Assembly (NCBI GenBank): GCA_001464695.1
Contig: LNDQ01000089.1
Coordinates: 57,222-121,221, forward strand
Length of the DNA: 64,000 bases
Origin: Betaproteobacteria bacterium Ga0077523
GTDB taxonomy: Bacteria; Pseudomonadota; Gammaproteobacteria; Burkholderiales; Ga0077523
Direction: 5' to 3'
Below are positions 43,866-52,464 of this stretch, piece after piece (the first letter of the stretch is position 1; each line of letters opens with the position of its first letter). Both the position numbers and the translations under genes were made by a program. The notes beneath the pieces are model-generated. The model was given only the letters and a program-made list of their open reading frames with translations, searched no databases and was not told where the DNA came from.

Positions 43866-44525
43866 TCACCGGTCGAAGAGCACCTCGCGTGCAAGGTGAC
43901 CGACGATCGCGTCGACACCTTCGCCGGTGGCGCAGTTGGTCAGCAGCACAGGACGTCCGCCGCGGACTTCGTTCGCCTCGCGCACCATGCGCTCGAGATC
44001 GGTCTTCACGTAGGGTGCCAGGTCGATCTTGTTGATCACCAGCAGATCGCAGGTGAGCACGCCGAAGCCGCGCTTGCGCGGAATGTCGTCACCGCCGGCC
44101 ACGTCGATCACGAACATCCAGTAGTCGACCAGGTCGAGCGAGAACGACGAGGCGAGGTTGTCGCCGCCGGATTCGATGAGAATGAGCTCGAGCCCCGGGA
44201 ACTGCGCGTCCAGATCCTCGGCGGCCTGCATGTTGAGAGTCGGATCCTCGCGGATGGCCGAATGCGGGCACGCACCGGTCTCCACGGCAGCAACGCGTTC
44301 AGGGGCGATGAGACCGCTGCGGCGGACGCGCTCGGCGTCTTCCTTCGTGGCGATGTCGTTGGTGATGACGGCCAGGTTGGTGCCGCGGGCGATGAAGCGC
44401 GGAATCAATTGCTCGAGCAGCGCGGTCTTGCCGCTGCCGACGGGACCACCGACGCCGACGCGGGCGGCGCTGGTGGTGCCGGTCTTGGATTCTGGTGCGA
44501 GGGTGCCGGGGACGATGCTGTTCAT
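43866..44525 (-). CDS. ureG: Urease accessory GTPase UreG
   Basis: The 219-residue SIMIBI GTPase has the P-loop [17 protein letters not shown], the nickel-binding CPH motif ([11 protein letters not shown]), [16 protein letters not shown] and the specificity motif NKIDLAPYV. It couples GTP hydrolysis to nickel delivery to urease. The start at 44525 ([13 protein letters not shown]) gives a slightly long N-terminus compared with E. coli-type UreG. It is separated from ureC by the inverted repeat element at 44549-44676, while ureD follows closely. Confidence 0.95.
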   Translation of the reverse strand: MNSIVPGTLAPESKTGTTSAARVGVGGPVGSGKTALLEQLIPRFIARGTNLAVITNDIATKEDAERVRRSGLIAPERVAAVETGACPHSAIREDPTLNMQAAEDLDAQFPGLELILIESGGDNLASSFSLDLVDYWMFVIDVAGGDDIPRKRGFGVLTCDLLVINKIDLAPYVKTDLERMVREANEVRGGRPVLLTNCATGEGVDAIVGHLAREVLFDR

Positions 44526-44548
44526 GTTCTGGCTCTGAAAGACTCTTT

Positions 44549-44676
44549 CACCACGAAGGACGCGAAGGACACGAAGGAGCACGAAGGAACAACCCGACGA
44601 ACACGCGTTAAAACACGCTTCGAATCCTTCGCCCTTCTTCGTGTTCCTTCGTGTCCTTCGCGTCCTTCGTGTTTCA
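44549..44676. repeat. Palindromic element of CACGAAGGA units between ureC and ureG
   Basis: The left arm (44552-44590) is built of CACGAAGGACG / CGAAGGACACGAAGGA units, and the right arm (about 44634-44671) is its near-perfect inverse (CCTTCGTGTCCTTCGCG...). The arms are flanked by TTTCACCACG and CGTGTTTCAAG. The loop is about 40 bases. In RNA this would form a long hairpin within the urease transcript. It is closely related to 46434-46578. Confidence 0.8.
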
Positions 44677-44695
44677 AGATTTGCGCTCTACCGCC

Positions 44696-46408
44696 TCACC
44701 GCAGCATGTACCTCTGCGCCAGAGGCACCACCTTCGCCGGATCGCACGTCAGCACCTTGCCATCCACCATCACGTCGAAGGTCTGCGGGTTCACGGTGAT
44801 GTTGGGGCAGGCGGTATTGTGCAGCATGTGCGATTTGTTGAGCTTGCGCGTCCCGCGCGAGGGCAGCAGTTGCTTGCGCAATCCCAGCGACGCACCGATG
44901 CCGGCGTCGACTGCCGCAGGATTCACGAAGCACGCCGACAAGGGTTGCTTCGCTTCGCCGAACGCACCCCATTGCGGCCGCATCAGCAGCGGCTCGCAGG
45001 TCATCAGGGACGCCGCCGAGTCACCCATCGCCGCCCAGACGATGAAGCCGCCTTTCACCGTCAGCTCCGGCTTGATGCCGAAGAACGCGGGCCGCCACAG
45101 CACGATGTCGGCGAGCTTGCCCTTCTCGAGCGAGCCGATGTGCTGGTCGATGCCGAAGGTGCGCGCCGCATTGATGGTGTACTTGGCCACGTAGCGCTTG
45201 ATCCGCTCGTTGTCGCCGATCTTCGTCTTTTCCTGCGGCAAGCGGCCGAACTGGTCCTTCATCTTCGAAGCGAGCTGCCACGTGCGGCAGATCACTTCAT
45301 TGATGCGACCCATGCCCTGGCTGTCGGAACCCAGCATGGAGATCGCACCCATGTCGTGCAGCACGTCCTCGGCCGCGATGGTCTGCGCGCGGATGCGGCT
45401 CTCGGCGAACGCGACATCTTCCGGCACTGCCGGATTCAGGTGATGGCACACCATGATCATGTCGAGGTGTTCGTCGAACGTGTTCACGGTGTAGGGATTG
45501 GTCGGGTTGGTGGACGACGGCAGACAGTTCATGCGGCCGGCCACCGCGATGATGTCGGGGGCGTGGCCGCCCCCGGCACCTTCGGTGTGATACATGTGGA
45601 TCGTGCGGCCCTTGATCGCGGCGAGCGTGTCTTCGAGGAACCCGGACTCGTTCAGCGTATCGGTGTGCAACTGCACCTGGAAATCCAGATCGTCGGCCAC
45701 CGACAGGCAGGTGTCGATGACCGCCGGCATGGCACCCCAGTCCTCGTGGATCTTGAGGCCGAGGCAACCACCGGAGATCTGGTCGAGCAGCGAGCGCGGC
45801 TTCGAAGAATTGCCGCGCCCGAGAAAGCCGAAGTTCATGGGCCACTGTTCCGCGGCCTGCAGCATCTTGCCCACGTTCCAGGCACCGCCGCAGTCGATGC
45901 CCACAGTGATGGGGCCAAGCGACCCCCCGATCATGGTGGTGAGACCCGAGGCAATGGCGTGCTCCACCAGTTGCGCCGAATCGAAGTGCACGTGCACATC
46001 GATGCCGCCGGGTGTCGCGATCAATCCTTCGCCGTCGCGCACTGTGGTCGCCGCGCCGCAGATCAGCTCCGGATGCACGCCGTCCATGACCGCCGGGTTG
46101 CCGCCCTTGCCCACGCCGACGATGCGGCCGTCCTTGATGCCGATGTCGGCCTTCACGATGCCGAGCACCGGATCGATGATCACCACGTTGGAGATCAGCA
46201 TGTCGAGCGCGCCGGCGGCGCTGTCGTAGCCGGGCGTGAGGCCGAGGCCGTCGCGCAGCGTCTTGCCGCCGCCGTGCAGGCATTCGTCTCCCGGCACCGC
46301 GTAGTCGTGCTCGATGACGGCGATCAGCGAGGTGTCACCGAGACGCACGCCGTCGCCGGTGGTGGGCCCGTAGAGCTGGGCGTATTCCTTTCTCGACATC
46401 TTTGCCAC
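44696..46408 (-). CDS. ureC: Urease subunit alpha, divergent type
   Basis: The 570-residue catalytic subunit hydrolyses urea to ammonia and carbamate at a di-nickel site. Nickel ligands are visible: His139 and His141 (DVHVH), carbamylated Lys219 and His221 (KIHEDWG), [27 protein letters not shown], the flap [20 protein letters not shown] and Asp in GSDSQGMGR. Two normally near-invariant stretches are changed: the usual GGGTGPAxGTNATTCTPG reads [15 protein letters not shown], and GDRVRLADT near the start reads GDGVRLGDT. It therefore belongs to a divergent urease branch, and activity on urea or another amide cannot be assumed. Genes for UreA and UreB are fused upstream. Confidence 0.93.
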   Translation of the reverse strand: MAKMSRKEYAQLYGPTTGDGVRLGDTSLIAVIEHDYAVPGDECLHGGGKTLRDGLGLTPGYDSAAGALDMLISNVVIIDPVLGIVKADIGIKDGRIVGVGKGGNPAVMDGVHPELICGAATTVRDGEGLIATPGGIDVHVHFDSAQLVEHAIASGLTTMIGGSLGPITVGIDCGGAWNVGKMLQAAEQWPMNFGFLGRGNSSKPRSLLDQISGGCLGLKIHEDWGAMPAVIDTCLSVADDLDFQVQLHTDTLNESGFLEDTLAAIKGRTIHMYHTEGAGGGHAPDIIAVAGRMNCLPSSTNPTNPYTVNTFDEHLDMIMVCHHLNPAVPEDVAFAESRIRAQTIAAEDVLHDMGAISMLGSDSQGMGRINEVICRTWQLASKMKDQFGRLPQEKTKIGDNERIKRYVAKYTINAARTFGIDQHIGSLEKGKLADIVLWRPAFFGIKPELTVKGGFIVWAAMGDSAASLMTCEPLLMRPQWGAFGEAKQPLSACFVNPAAVDAGIGASLGLRKQLLPSRGTRKLNKSHMLHNTACPNITVNPQTFDVMVDGKVLTCDPAKVVPLAQRYMLR

Positions 46409-46433
46409 TGGCGTTGCTCCCTAGGAAAACTCT

Positions 46434-46578
46434 CTCACCACGAAGGACGCGAAGGACACGAAGGCACGCGAAGGACTTCAAAAGGGGGCAAGACGCACGT
46501 CGCACAGTGATCCTTGAAAGCCCGTCGGCGCATTTGCCTTCGTGGCCCTTCGTGTCCTTCGTGTCCTTCGTGTTTCAA
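46434..46578. repeat. Palindromic element of CACGAAGGA units between ureAB and ureC
   Basis: The left arm (46437-46476, CACGAAGGACGCGAAGGA and further units) and right arm (about 46537-46572, CCTTCGTGTCCTTCGTG) are inverted copies around a 60-base loop. The flanks TCTCACCACG and CGTGTTTCAAG match those of the element at 44549-44676, so both are copies of one family inserted in the same operon. Confidence 0.8.
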
Positions 46579-46598
46579 GATTTGCTTCCCGCCTACCC

Positions 46599-47294
46599 TC
46601 AAGCTCCCTTGAATCCGCGCTCGCGCGCAAGCCGCAAGGCCGCTTCCTTGTTGAGCTCACTCGTCGTGGAACCGTTGGTGAGGGAGTTGAGACCGTGGAT
46701 CTCGCCCGTCCCGCCGAACGTGGTCAGCGTCACTTCCTTCGCTTCGCCCGGCTCGAACCGCACCGCGGTTCCCGCGGGAATGTCGAGATGCATCCCGAAC
46801 GCCGCCGCGCGATCGAACTCGAGCGCACGGTTCGCTTCGAAGAAGTGGTAGTGGCTCCCGATCTGGATCGGTCGGTCGCCGGTGTTGATGGCTCGCAACG
46901 TGGCCTTGCGCCGCCCGGCGTTGATCTCGATGTCGCCGTCCGCCGGAAAGATCTCCCCCGGCGTCACCGCCTTCTCCGGTGCCTTCTTCCCGGAGCGGAT
47001 CGGGTCGTGCACCGTCACCAGCTTGGTCCCGTCCGGGAACGTCGCTTCCACTTGCAGGATCGGCATCATGTCGGCCACCCCCGGCATCACGTCGTCGGTG
47101 GTGAGCAGCGTCGAGCCATAACCGATCAGCTCCGCGACGCCACGCCCTTCGCGCGCACCTTCGAGGATCTCGTCCGCGATGATGGCGGTGGCCTCGGGGT
47201 GATTGAGCTTCAAGCCCTTCGCCCGGCGTTTGCGGGCGAGTTCGGCGGCGGTGTAGATGGTGAGGCGTTCGAGTTCGGTGGGGGTCAGGAGCAT
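46599..47294 (-). CDS. ureAB: Fused urease subunit gamma/beta
   Basis: The 231-residue protein joins UreA (residues 1-100: [39 protein letters not shown]...[27 protein letters not shown]) to UreB (about 105-225: [16 protein letters not shown]...[18 protein letters not shown]...[10 protein letters not shown]). Such gamma-beta fusion is known from Helicobacter and some proteobacterial ureases. The linker is short ([10 protein letters not shown]). It lies between ureF and ureC, with repeats on both sides. Confidence 0.95.
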   Translation of the reverse strand: MLLTPTELERLTIYTAAELARKRRAKGLKLNHPEATAIIADEILEGAREGRGVAELIGYGSTLLTTDDVMPGVADMMPILQVEATFPDGTKLVTVHDPIRSGKKAPEKAVTPGEIFPADGDIEINAGRRKATLRAINTGDRPIQIGSHYHFFEANRALEFDRAAAFGMHLDIPAGTAVRFEPGEAKEVTLTTFGGTGEIHGLNSLTNGSTTSELNKEAALRLARERGFKGA

Positions 47295-47363
47295 GGGGTC
47301 GTCTTCATCCTGTCAAAACCGGCAACATCGAATGAGAGGGATGCACGCAATCCCGCGTACGCT

Positions 47364-47488
47364 TGCCCCCATCCCGACCTTCCCCCACCGGAGGTGGGGG
47401 AAGGGGTGTACGTCTCTTCCCCCGGCAAAGCCGGGCGCCGTACGCTCCTTCCCCCGACACCGTCGGGGGAAGGCGGGGATGGGGGCTG
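47364..47488. repeat. C-rich palindromic repeat cluster, copy 7
   Basis: Units GCCCCCATCCCGACC-CTTCCCCCACC-GGA-GGTGGGGGAAGG, CTTCCCCCGGCAAAGCCGGG and CTTCCCCCGAC-ACC-GTCGGGGGAAGG ending GGGGATGGGGGC. It occupies most of the gap between ureF and the ureAB fusion inside the urease operon. Confidence 0.85.
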
Positions 47489-47507
47489 CTGTTCTTCACG
47501 ACCTGCA

Positions 47508-48188
47508 TCAACTCGCGAACATCCGCCCGCTGCCGCTCTCGTGCCGCATCATCGCGATCTCGGCAGCCGGTGTGTACGCGTGCAGTTCGGAGATATTCGG
47601 GCATGGCTGCTGCATCAACGCACCCACGCGATCGCGCTGGCCGAGGAAGATGCGCTGCGCATCCACATGGCCGATCAGGCCGAGCCGCAGAGCTGCACTC
47701 ACCAGGCCCAATACCAATTGGTGTGCCGACATGGCGCAGGCCGTATCCACGTCAAGGCCGCTCGCGCACGCCACGAAGCCCTGCACCACGGCCATCTGGC
47801 CGAAAGCATCGCCTGCTCGTATGCGCGCCCGGTACTCGGCCGCACCCGGTGTGCCCATGCCCTCGTGCACCTTGAGCACCGAGGTTCCGATGCGTCGCGC
47901 GCCTTCGCGTGCCTCGCGCGCCAAGGTCGCCGCATCCACCTCGCGATCGACGGCGCAAACGGCGTCCAGGTCTCCCGCGGCTGCGTGGGCCGCGGTTACT
48001 GCCGGTCGATCGAAACTGACCCAGCGATGTTCGATCTGCCCCGCCACCAGCGCTTCGACGTCGGCGGCCGTGCGCACGAGTCCGTCGGCCCGCAAGGTCT
48101 CGAGGCCCCAGGAGAACGACGTCCCGCCGCTTGGAAAGAAGCTGTCGCCGAGCTGCAGGGCAGCCAGGACCGTGGCGATTTCATTCAT
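47508..48188 (-). CDS. ureF: Urease accessory protein UreF
   Basis: The 226-residue all-helical protein matches UreF: LAALQLGDSFFPSGGTSFSWGLETLRADGLV at the start (the FPxGxxxxSxGLE motif), MVVQGFVACASGLD, LVLGLVSAALRLGLIGHVDAQ and the C-terminal HESGSGRMFAS tail, which UreF uses to contact UreG and UreH. It acts as the checkpoint for UreG GTPase activity. The start at 48188 overlaps the ureE stop by 8 bases. Confidence 0.92.
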   Translation of the reverse strand: MNEIATVLAALQLGDSFFPSGGTSFSWGLETLRADGLVRTAADVEALVAGQIEHRWVSFDRPAVTAAHAAAGDLDAVCAVDREVDAATLAREAREGARRIGTSVLKVHEGMGTPGAAEYRARIRAGDAFGQMAVVQGFVACASGLDVDTACAMSAHQLVLGLVSAALRLGLIGHVDAQRIFLGQRDRVGALMQQPCPNISELHAYTPAAEIAMMRHESGSGRMFAS

Positions 48189-48630
48189 TGCCGACCACGC
48201 TGACACGCCCATCGGCGATCAGATGCGACAGGCGCTCGAGATAGTCCGCACGCGGGCCCTGCAACGAGATGTGCAGGTATTCCCCGACGAACCGGACCTT
48301 CCAGTGCATGTTGCCGCAGAAGTAGCCAAGCTCGAGCGCTGCGGCGGCGTCGCGCGGTTCGAGCGCGAGCCACGGTGCCTCTTCGAGCCGGACCACCACT
48401 GCACGCTCGGCCTCGAGCAGCAGCACCGCTCCATTGGCGAGCTGCTCGCTGCGATCGAGGATGATGGCCCCCTCGGTACCTCGATCAGTGAAGACGTGCA
48501 GGCGACGCCGCGCGGTATCCTCGCGGCGCAACGTCACGTACTCGACCGCGCCGCGATGCGAAAGGGCATGCAGCCGCTCCGCGATGTGCGGTTCGGATGC
48601 GGTGCCGACGATCTCGGTGAGGCGGAGCAT
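48181..48630 (-). CDS. ureE: Urease accessory nickel chaperone UreE
   Basis: The 149-residue protein has the UreE fold: RLHVFTDRGTEGAIILDRSEQLANGAVLLLEAERAVVVRLEEAP in the N-terminal domain and AAALELGYFCGNMHWKVRFVGEYLHI in the metal-binding C-terminal domain, with the conserved nickel histidine in GNMHW. It lacks the His-rich tail of some UreE proteins. The start at 48630 (MLRLTEIVGTASE) gives usual length. It is the first urease gene and overlaps ureF. Confidence 0.9.
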   Translation of the reverse strand: MLRLTEIVGTASEPHIAERLHALSHRGAVEYVTLRREDTARRRLHVFTDRGTEGAIILDRSEQLANGAVLLLEAERAVVVRLEEAPWLALEPRDAAAALELGYFCGNMHWKVRFVGEYLHISLQGPRADYLERLSHLIADGRVSVVGNE

Positions 48631-48676
48631 GGGGCTCAGCGTGTTCCTGGCAAAGTCAGGGACCGTGGCGACCAGC

Positions 48677-48760
48677 ATCCCTCACCCTCGGTCCCTCTCC
48701 CGGAGGGAGAGGGAGGAACACCCCCCTTCTTCCAAAGGGAGAAGGGCCGGGGATGAGGGA
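48677..48760. repeat. C-rich palindromic repeat, copy 8 (CCCTCACCC variant)
   Basis: CCCTCACCCTCGGTCCCTC followed by TCCCGGAGGGAGAGGG and a degenerate CCCTTCTTCC...GGGAGAAGGG stem ending GGGGATGAGGG. This variant also appears inside copy 3. It lies between amiE and ureE, separating the amidase from the urease genes. Confidence 0.75.
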
Positions 48761-48770
48761 ACGCCGGACG

Positions 48771-49811
48771 CTACTTGTGGACCGGATCCTTCGCGTTCGG
48801 AATCCCCGGGATCGGGGCCTCGTCGGTGCCGACCGTGGTCCGCGTCATGGCCTCGACCATCTCGCGAGTGGCGTCCGGATCGGTGATCCACTTCTTGTAG
48901 AAGTCGTACGGGCACGCCGCCACGCCCTTGTCACCCTCGCGCGAATTGATGAGACCCGTGTACCCGCGGTGCAGCAGCTTGAACAGGTGGTTCTCCGACT
49001 GCATGTTCTTGCGCGCATCGCGGATCAGCCCCTTGGAGAGCGCCGCGTACTGGATGCCGTAGTCCTCCTCGCCGCACTCGCCGAGCGTACGGCCGTCGAA
49101 CCCGATGATCGCCGAATGACCGAAGTACGAGTACACGCCGTCGAAGCCCGCAGCGTTGGCCACTGCGACGTAGGAGTTGTTGGCCCACGCCATCGCCTTC
49201 GCCATGATGACCTGCTGGTCCTTGGCCGGGTACATGTAGCCCTGGCAGCGCACTATCAGCTCCGCACCCTTCATGGCGCAATCGCGCCAGATCTCGGGAT
49301 AGTTGCCGTCGTCGCAGATGATGAGCGACACCTTGAGGCCCTTCGGGCCGTCCGAGACGTACGTGCAGTTGCCGGGATACCAGCCTTCGATCGGCACCCA
49401 GGGCATGATCTTGCGGTACTTCTGCACGATCTCGCCCTTGTCGTTCATCAGGATCAGCGTGTTGTAGGGCGCCTTGTTCGGATGCTCCTCGTGGCGCTCG
49501 CCGGTCAGCGAGAACACGCCCCACACCTTCGCCTTGCGGCAGGCGTCGGCAAAGATCGCGGTCTCCTCGCCCGGGCACGTCGAGGCGGTGTCGTACATCT
49601 CCTTCGAGTCGTACATGATCCCGTGGGTGCTGTACTCGGGAAAGATCACGAGGTCCATGCCGGGCAGGCCCACCTTCATGCCGACGATCATGTCGGCGAT
49701 CTTGCGCGCGTTGTCCAGGACCTCGGCCTTCGTGTGCAGCCGCGGCATCTTGTAATTCACGACTGCGACGCCAACGCAGTCGTTACTGCTGGATATGTCT
49801 CCGTGCATCAT
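48771..49811 (-). CDS. amiE: Aliphatic amidase
   Basis: The 346-residue nitrilase-superfamily enzyme has the full catalytic triad at canonical positions: Glu59 (VIFPEYST), Lys134 (KYRKIMPW) and Cys166 ([11 protein letters not shown]). [23 protein letters not shown] at the start and the C-terminal [14 protein letters not shown] are typical of AmiE. It hydrolyses acetamide, propionamide and similar short amides to acid and ammonia in the cytoplasm. In Pseudomonas, amiE is the target of AmiC/AmiR antitermination. Here the regulator genes lie 5 kb away at the head of the transporter operon that ends just before amiE. Confidence 0.96.
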   Translation of the reverse strand: MMHGDISSSNDCVGVAVVNYKMPRLHTKAEVLDNARKIADMIVGMKVGLPGMDLVIFPEYSTHGIMYDSKEMYDTASTCPGEETAIFADACRKAKVWGVFSLTGERHEEHPNKAPYNTLILMNDKGEIVQKYRKIMPWVPIEGWYPGNCTYVSDGPKGLKVSLIICDDGNYPEIWRDCAMKGAELIVRCQGYMYPAKDQQVIMAKAMAWANNSYVAVANAAGFDGVYSYFGHSAIIGFDGRTLGECGEEDYGIQYAALSKGLIRDARKNMQSENHLFKLLHRGYTGLINSREGDKGVAACPYDFYKKWITDPDATREMVEAMTRTTVGTDEAPIPGIPNAKDPVHK

Positions 49812-49913
49812 GGCTCGATACTCCTTCCTGGCTAGCGTTTATCGGATCGGCGGATCACGGGACCCACCGTCTTGCTATGCGTGCGCGGACGCCCCTGTCC
49901 GAACTCACGCCGG

Positions 49914-50609
49914 TCATACAGTCAAATAGGCGTGGATCTTCGCGGTATCCACCGCGCCTTTTTTTTCCTCGTAGACGAACTCCCCCTTCTCGATGATCAG
50001 GAAGCGATCGGCCACTTCCATCGCGAACGACAACACCTGCTCCGATACCAGCAGCGCAAAGCCGCGCTCTTCCTTGAGGCGGTTCAGCGTGCGTGCGATG
50101 TCCTTGATGATGGAAGGCTGGATACCTTCCGTGGGTTCGTCGAGCACCAGCACCTTCGGGTTCGACACCAGCGCCCGTGCGATGGCGAGCTGTTGCTGCT
50201 GCCCGCCCGAGAGGTTGCCGCCCCGGCGCATGCGCATCTCCTCGAGCACCGGGAAGGTCTCGTAGATCCATTTCGGGACGGTCTTGTCCGGCACGTTCTC
50301 CATGCCGGTCAGCACGTTCTCCTCCACCGTCAGGTAGGGAAAGATCATCCGCCCCTGCGGCACGAAGCCCATGCCCAGCGCCACGCGCTGGAAAGTGCGC
50401 GCGCCATTGAGTTCGTGACCGTCGAGCACGACCTTGCCGCTGCGGGCAGGCAGCAAGCCGATCAGGGACTTCAGCAGCGTGGTCTTGCCCATGCCGTTGC
50501 GACCCATGATGGCAATGGTTTCACCGGCGGACAGATCGAAGGAGACGCCGCGCACCACATGGCTGTCGCCGTAGTAGACGTTGAGACCGGAGACGGAAAG
50601 CATCGACAT
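49914..50609 (-). CDS. urtE: Urea/amide ABC transporter ATPase UrtE
   Basis: The 231-residue LivF-type ATPase has Walker A GRNGMGKTTLLKSL, signature LSGGQQQQLAIARAL, Walker B VLVLDEPTEGIQPS and H-loop LLVSEQVLSFA (the His replaced by Gln as usual in UrtE). The EGIQPSII segment is characteristic of UrtE. It provides one ATPase half of the urea/short-chain amide importer. With its partner UrtD damaged (see next entry), this may be the only intact nucleotide-binding subunit. Confidence 0.93.
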   Translation of the reverse strand: MSMLSVSGLNVYYGDSHVVRGVSFDLSAGETIAIMGRNGMGKTTLLKSLIGLLPARSGKVVLDGHELNGARTFQRVALGMGFVPQGRMIFPYLTVEENVLTGMENVPDKTVPKWIYETFPVLEEMRMRRGGNLSGGQQQQLAIARALVSNPKVLVLDEPTEGIQPSIIKDIARTLNRLKEERGFALLVSEQVLSFAMEVADRFLIIEKGEFVYEEKKGAVDTAKIHAYLTV

Positions 50610-50615
50610 GACGGA

Positions 50616-51323
50616 CTAATGGCCGAGGTACGTTTCGACCACGCGCGGATCGGACTGCACCTGGTCCATGCTGCCTTCGGCCAGGAGCTTGCCCTGATGC
50701 AGCACGGTGACCTTGTGCGCGATCATGCGCACGAAAGCCATGTCGTGCTCGATCACCACGGTCGAGCGCCCCTTCGAGATGCCGTTGAGCAATTCCGCCG
50801 TCTGCTCGCGCTCGCGCGCACTCATGCCGGCGACCGGTTCGTCGAGCAGGAGCAGTTCCGGATCCTGCATGAGCAACATCCCGATCTCGAGCCATTGCTT
50901 CTGGCCGTGAGACAGGAGCCCCGCCTTGGTGTCGAGCTGGTCGCGCAGGAAGATCTGGCTCGCCACCGTGTCGATCTTGTCGGCCATCGCCTGGTCGCGC
51001 CGGAAGAACAGCGAGCCGAGAACGTTGCGCTGCTTCGGCCATGAAATGTCCAGGTTCTCCGAGACCGTGAGGTCCTCGTACACCGACGGGTTCTGGAATT
51101 TGCGACCGACGCCGGCCCGGGTGATCTGGTACTCGATCATCTCGTTCAACCGGTGGTTCTTGAACTTGATCGTGCCCGAAGTGGGCTTGGTCTTGCCGCA
51201 GATGTTGGGGCCGATCACGCAGCGCAATTCGTCCTGTTCCACATAGAAATTGAGGTTGTCCACGGCTTTGAAGCCGTCGAAGGAGACGGTGAGGCCGTCC
51301 ACCTGGAGGATGAGTGCGGCCAT
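50616..51323 (-). CDS. urtD: Urea/amide ABC transporter ATPase UrtD with Walker A deletion
   Basis: The 235-residue LivG-type ATPase reads CVIGPN-ICGKTKPTSG at residues 35-50, where UrtD proteins have GPNGAGKTT followed by about four residues and ICGKTKPTSG. About ten codons, including the Walker A Lys-Thr, are missing in frame at 51203/51204. The rest is intact: YQITRAGVGRKFQNPSVYEDLTV, LSHGQKQWLEIGMLLMQ, LLLLDEPVAGMS and VVIEHDMAFV. Without a P-loop it should not bind ATP normally. Either a true deletion or an assembly error would explain it. The frame is otherwise open with normal codon use. Confidence 0.9.
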   Translation of the reverse strand: MAALILQVDGLTVSFDGFKAVDNLNFYVEQDELRCVIGPNICGKTKPTSGTIKFKNHRLNEMIEYQITRAGVGRKFQNPSVYEDLTVSENLDISWPKQRNVLGSLFFRRDQAMADKIDTVASQIFLRDQLDTKAGLLSHGQKQWLEIGMLLMQDPELLLLDEPVAGMSAREREQTAELLNGISKGRSTVVIEHDMAFVRMIAHKVTVLHQGKLLAEGSMDQVQSDPRVVETYLGH

Positions 51324-51325
51324 GT

Positions 51326-52453
51326 TCAGTGCCCCTCCCGACGGAGGAACCGTCCTCGCAGCCTGTCGACCAGCCCGGCGAGCCCCGTGGGCAGGAACAT
51401 CACCACGACCATGAACAGCACGCCGATGAAGTACGGCCAGAATTCGACGAAGTTCTCCGAGAAGAAGGTCTTGGCCCAGCCTACGAGCAACGCGCCGTAG
51501 ACCGCACCGATGAGCGACAGTCGCCCGCCCACCGCTGCATAAATGACCATCTCCACGGAAGGCACGATGCCCACCAGCGATGGCGATGCCAGCCCGACTT
51601 GCATCGTGAACAGCGCGCCACCCAGTGCAGAGAACAGCGCGGCCACGGCGAAGATGAAGGCCTTGAACAGCGCGGGGTCGTAGCCGGAGAAGCGCACGCG
51701 GTCCTCGCGATCGCGAATGGCCACCAGGACGCGACCCAGGCGGCTGCGCAGGATGAACGCACCGACCAGCACGCACAGGAGCAGCAGGCTCGCGGTGATG
51801 AAGTACATGACCACCTTCGCGCGGTCCGTGTCGAGGTCCATGCCGAGGAAGGTCTTGAAGTCGGTGATGCCGTTGACGCCCCCGGTGTAACCCTGCTGCC
51901 CGATGATCACGATGGCCATGATCGCCGCCAGCGCCAGCGTGACGATCGAGAAGTAGACACCGCCGACGCGCTTGCGGAAGTTGGCGTAGCCCAGCACGAA
52001 GGCGACCAGCGGCGGACCGATCAGGATCGCGAGGATCGTGAAGCTCACGTGATGGAACGGCTCCCACCACCACGGGAGCACTTCGACGCTGTTCCAGGCC
52101 ATGAAATCGGGCAATCCGGCCGTGCCGAAGAACGCGGACAGTGCCGTTCCCGAGGACGACTCGGCGTTGCCGGCCGACTCGAGCTTGAGGAACATCGCCA
52201 TGAAGTAGCTGCCGAGGCCGAAGAAAACGCCCTGCCCGAGACTCAGGATGCCGCCGTAACCCCACACCAGGACGATGCCCACCGCGCAGAACGCCAGCGA
52301 GAGGTACTTCGCCGCGAGCCCGAGCCGGAAGACATCCATGGCGAGCGGGAACACCACGAGCAGGAGGGCTGCGAGCAGGAGGAAGCTGCCCACGCCCCAG
52401 AGATTGCTGCCTCGGGGCGCGGACGCGGTGGTCTGGGGAGCGGGGGTGGCCAT
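51326..52453 (-). CDS. urtC: Urea/amide ABC transporter permease UrtC
   Basis: The 375-residue LivM-type permease has about ten membrane segments and the motifs GYGGILSLGQGVFFGLGSYFMAMFL, KRVGGVYFSIVTLALA, GQQGYTGGVNGITDFKTF and VAIRDREDRVRFSGYD (coupling loop), as in UrtC. A start at 52453 (MATPAPQTTASAPRG) gives normal length. The stop is 2 bases from the urtD start. Confidence 0.94.
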   Translation of the reverse strand: MATPAPQTTASAPRGSNLWGVGSFLLLAALLLVVFPLAMDVFRLGLAAKYLSLAFCAVGIVLVWGYGGILSLGQGVFFGLGSYFMAMFLKLESAGNAESSSGTALSAFFGTAGLPDFMAWNSVEVLPWWWEPFHHVSFTILAILIGPPLVAFVLGYANFRKRVGGVYFSIVTLALAAIMAIVIIGQQGYTGGVNGITDFKTFLGMDLDTDRAKVVMYFITASLLLLCVLVGAFILRSRLGRVLVAIRDREDRVRFSGYDPALFKAFIFAVAALFSALGGALFTMQVGLASPSLVGIVPSVEMVIYAAVGGRLSLIGAVYGALLVGWAKTFFSENFVEFWPYFIGVLFMVVVMFLPTGLAGLVDRLRGRFLRREGH

Positions 52454-52464
52454 CGACGTCGTGT

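Noticed and set aside
44549..46578. Tandem CACGAAGGA units considered as a CRISPR array
   Set aside because: The units are contiguous without spacers and arranged as inverted arms; no cas genes are near.
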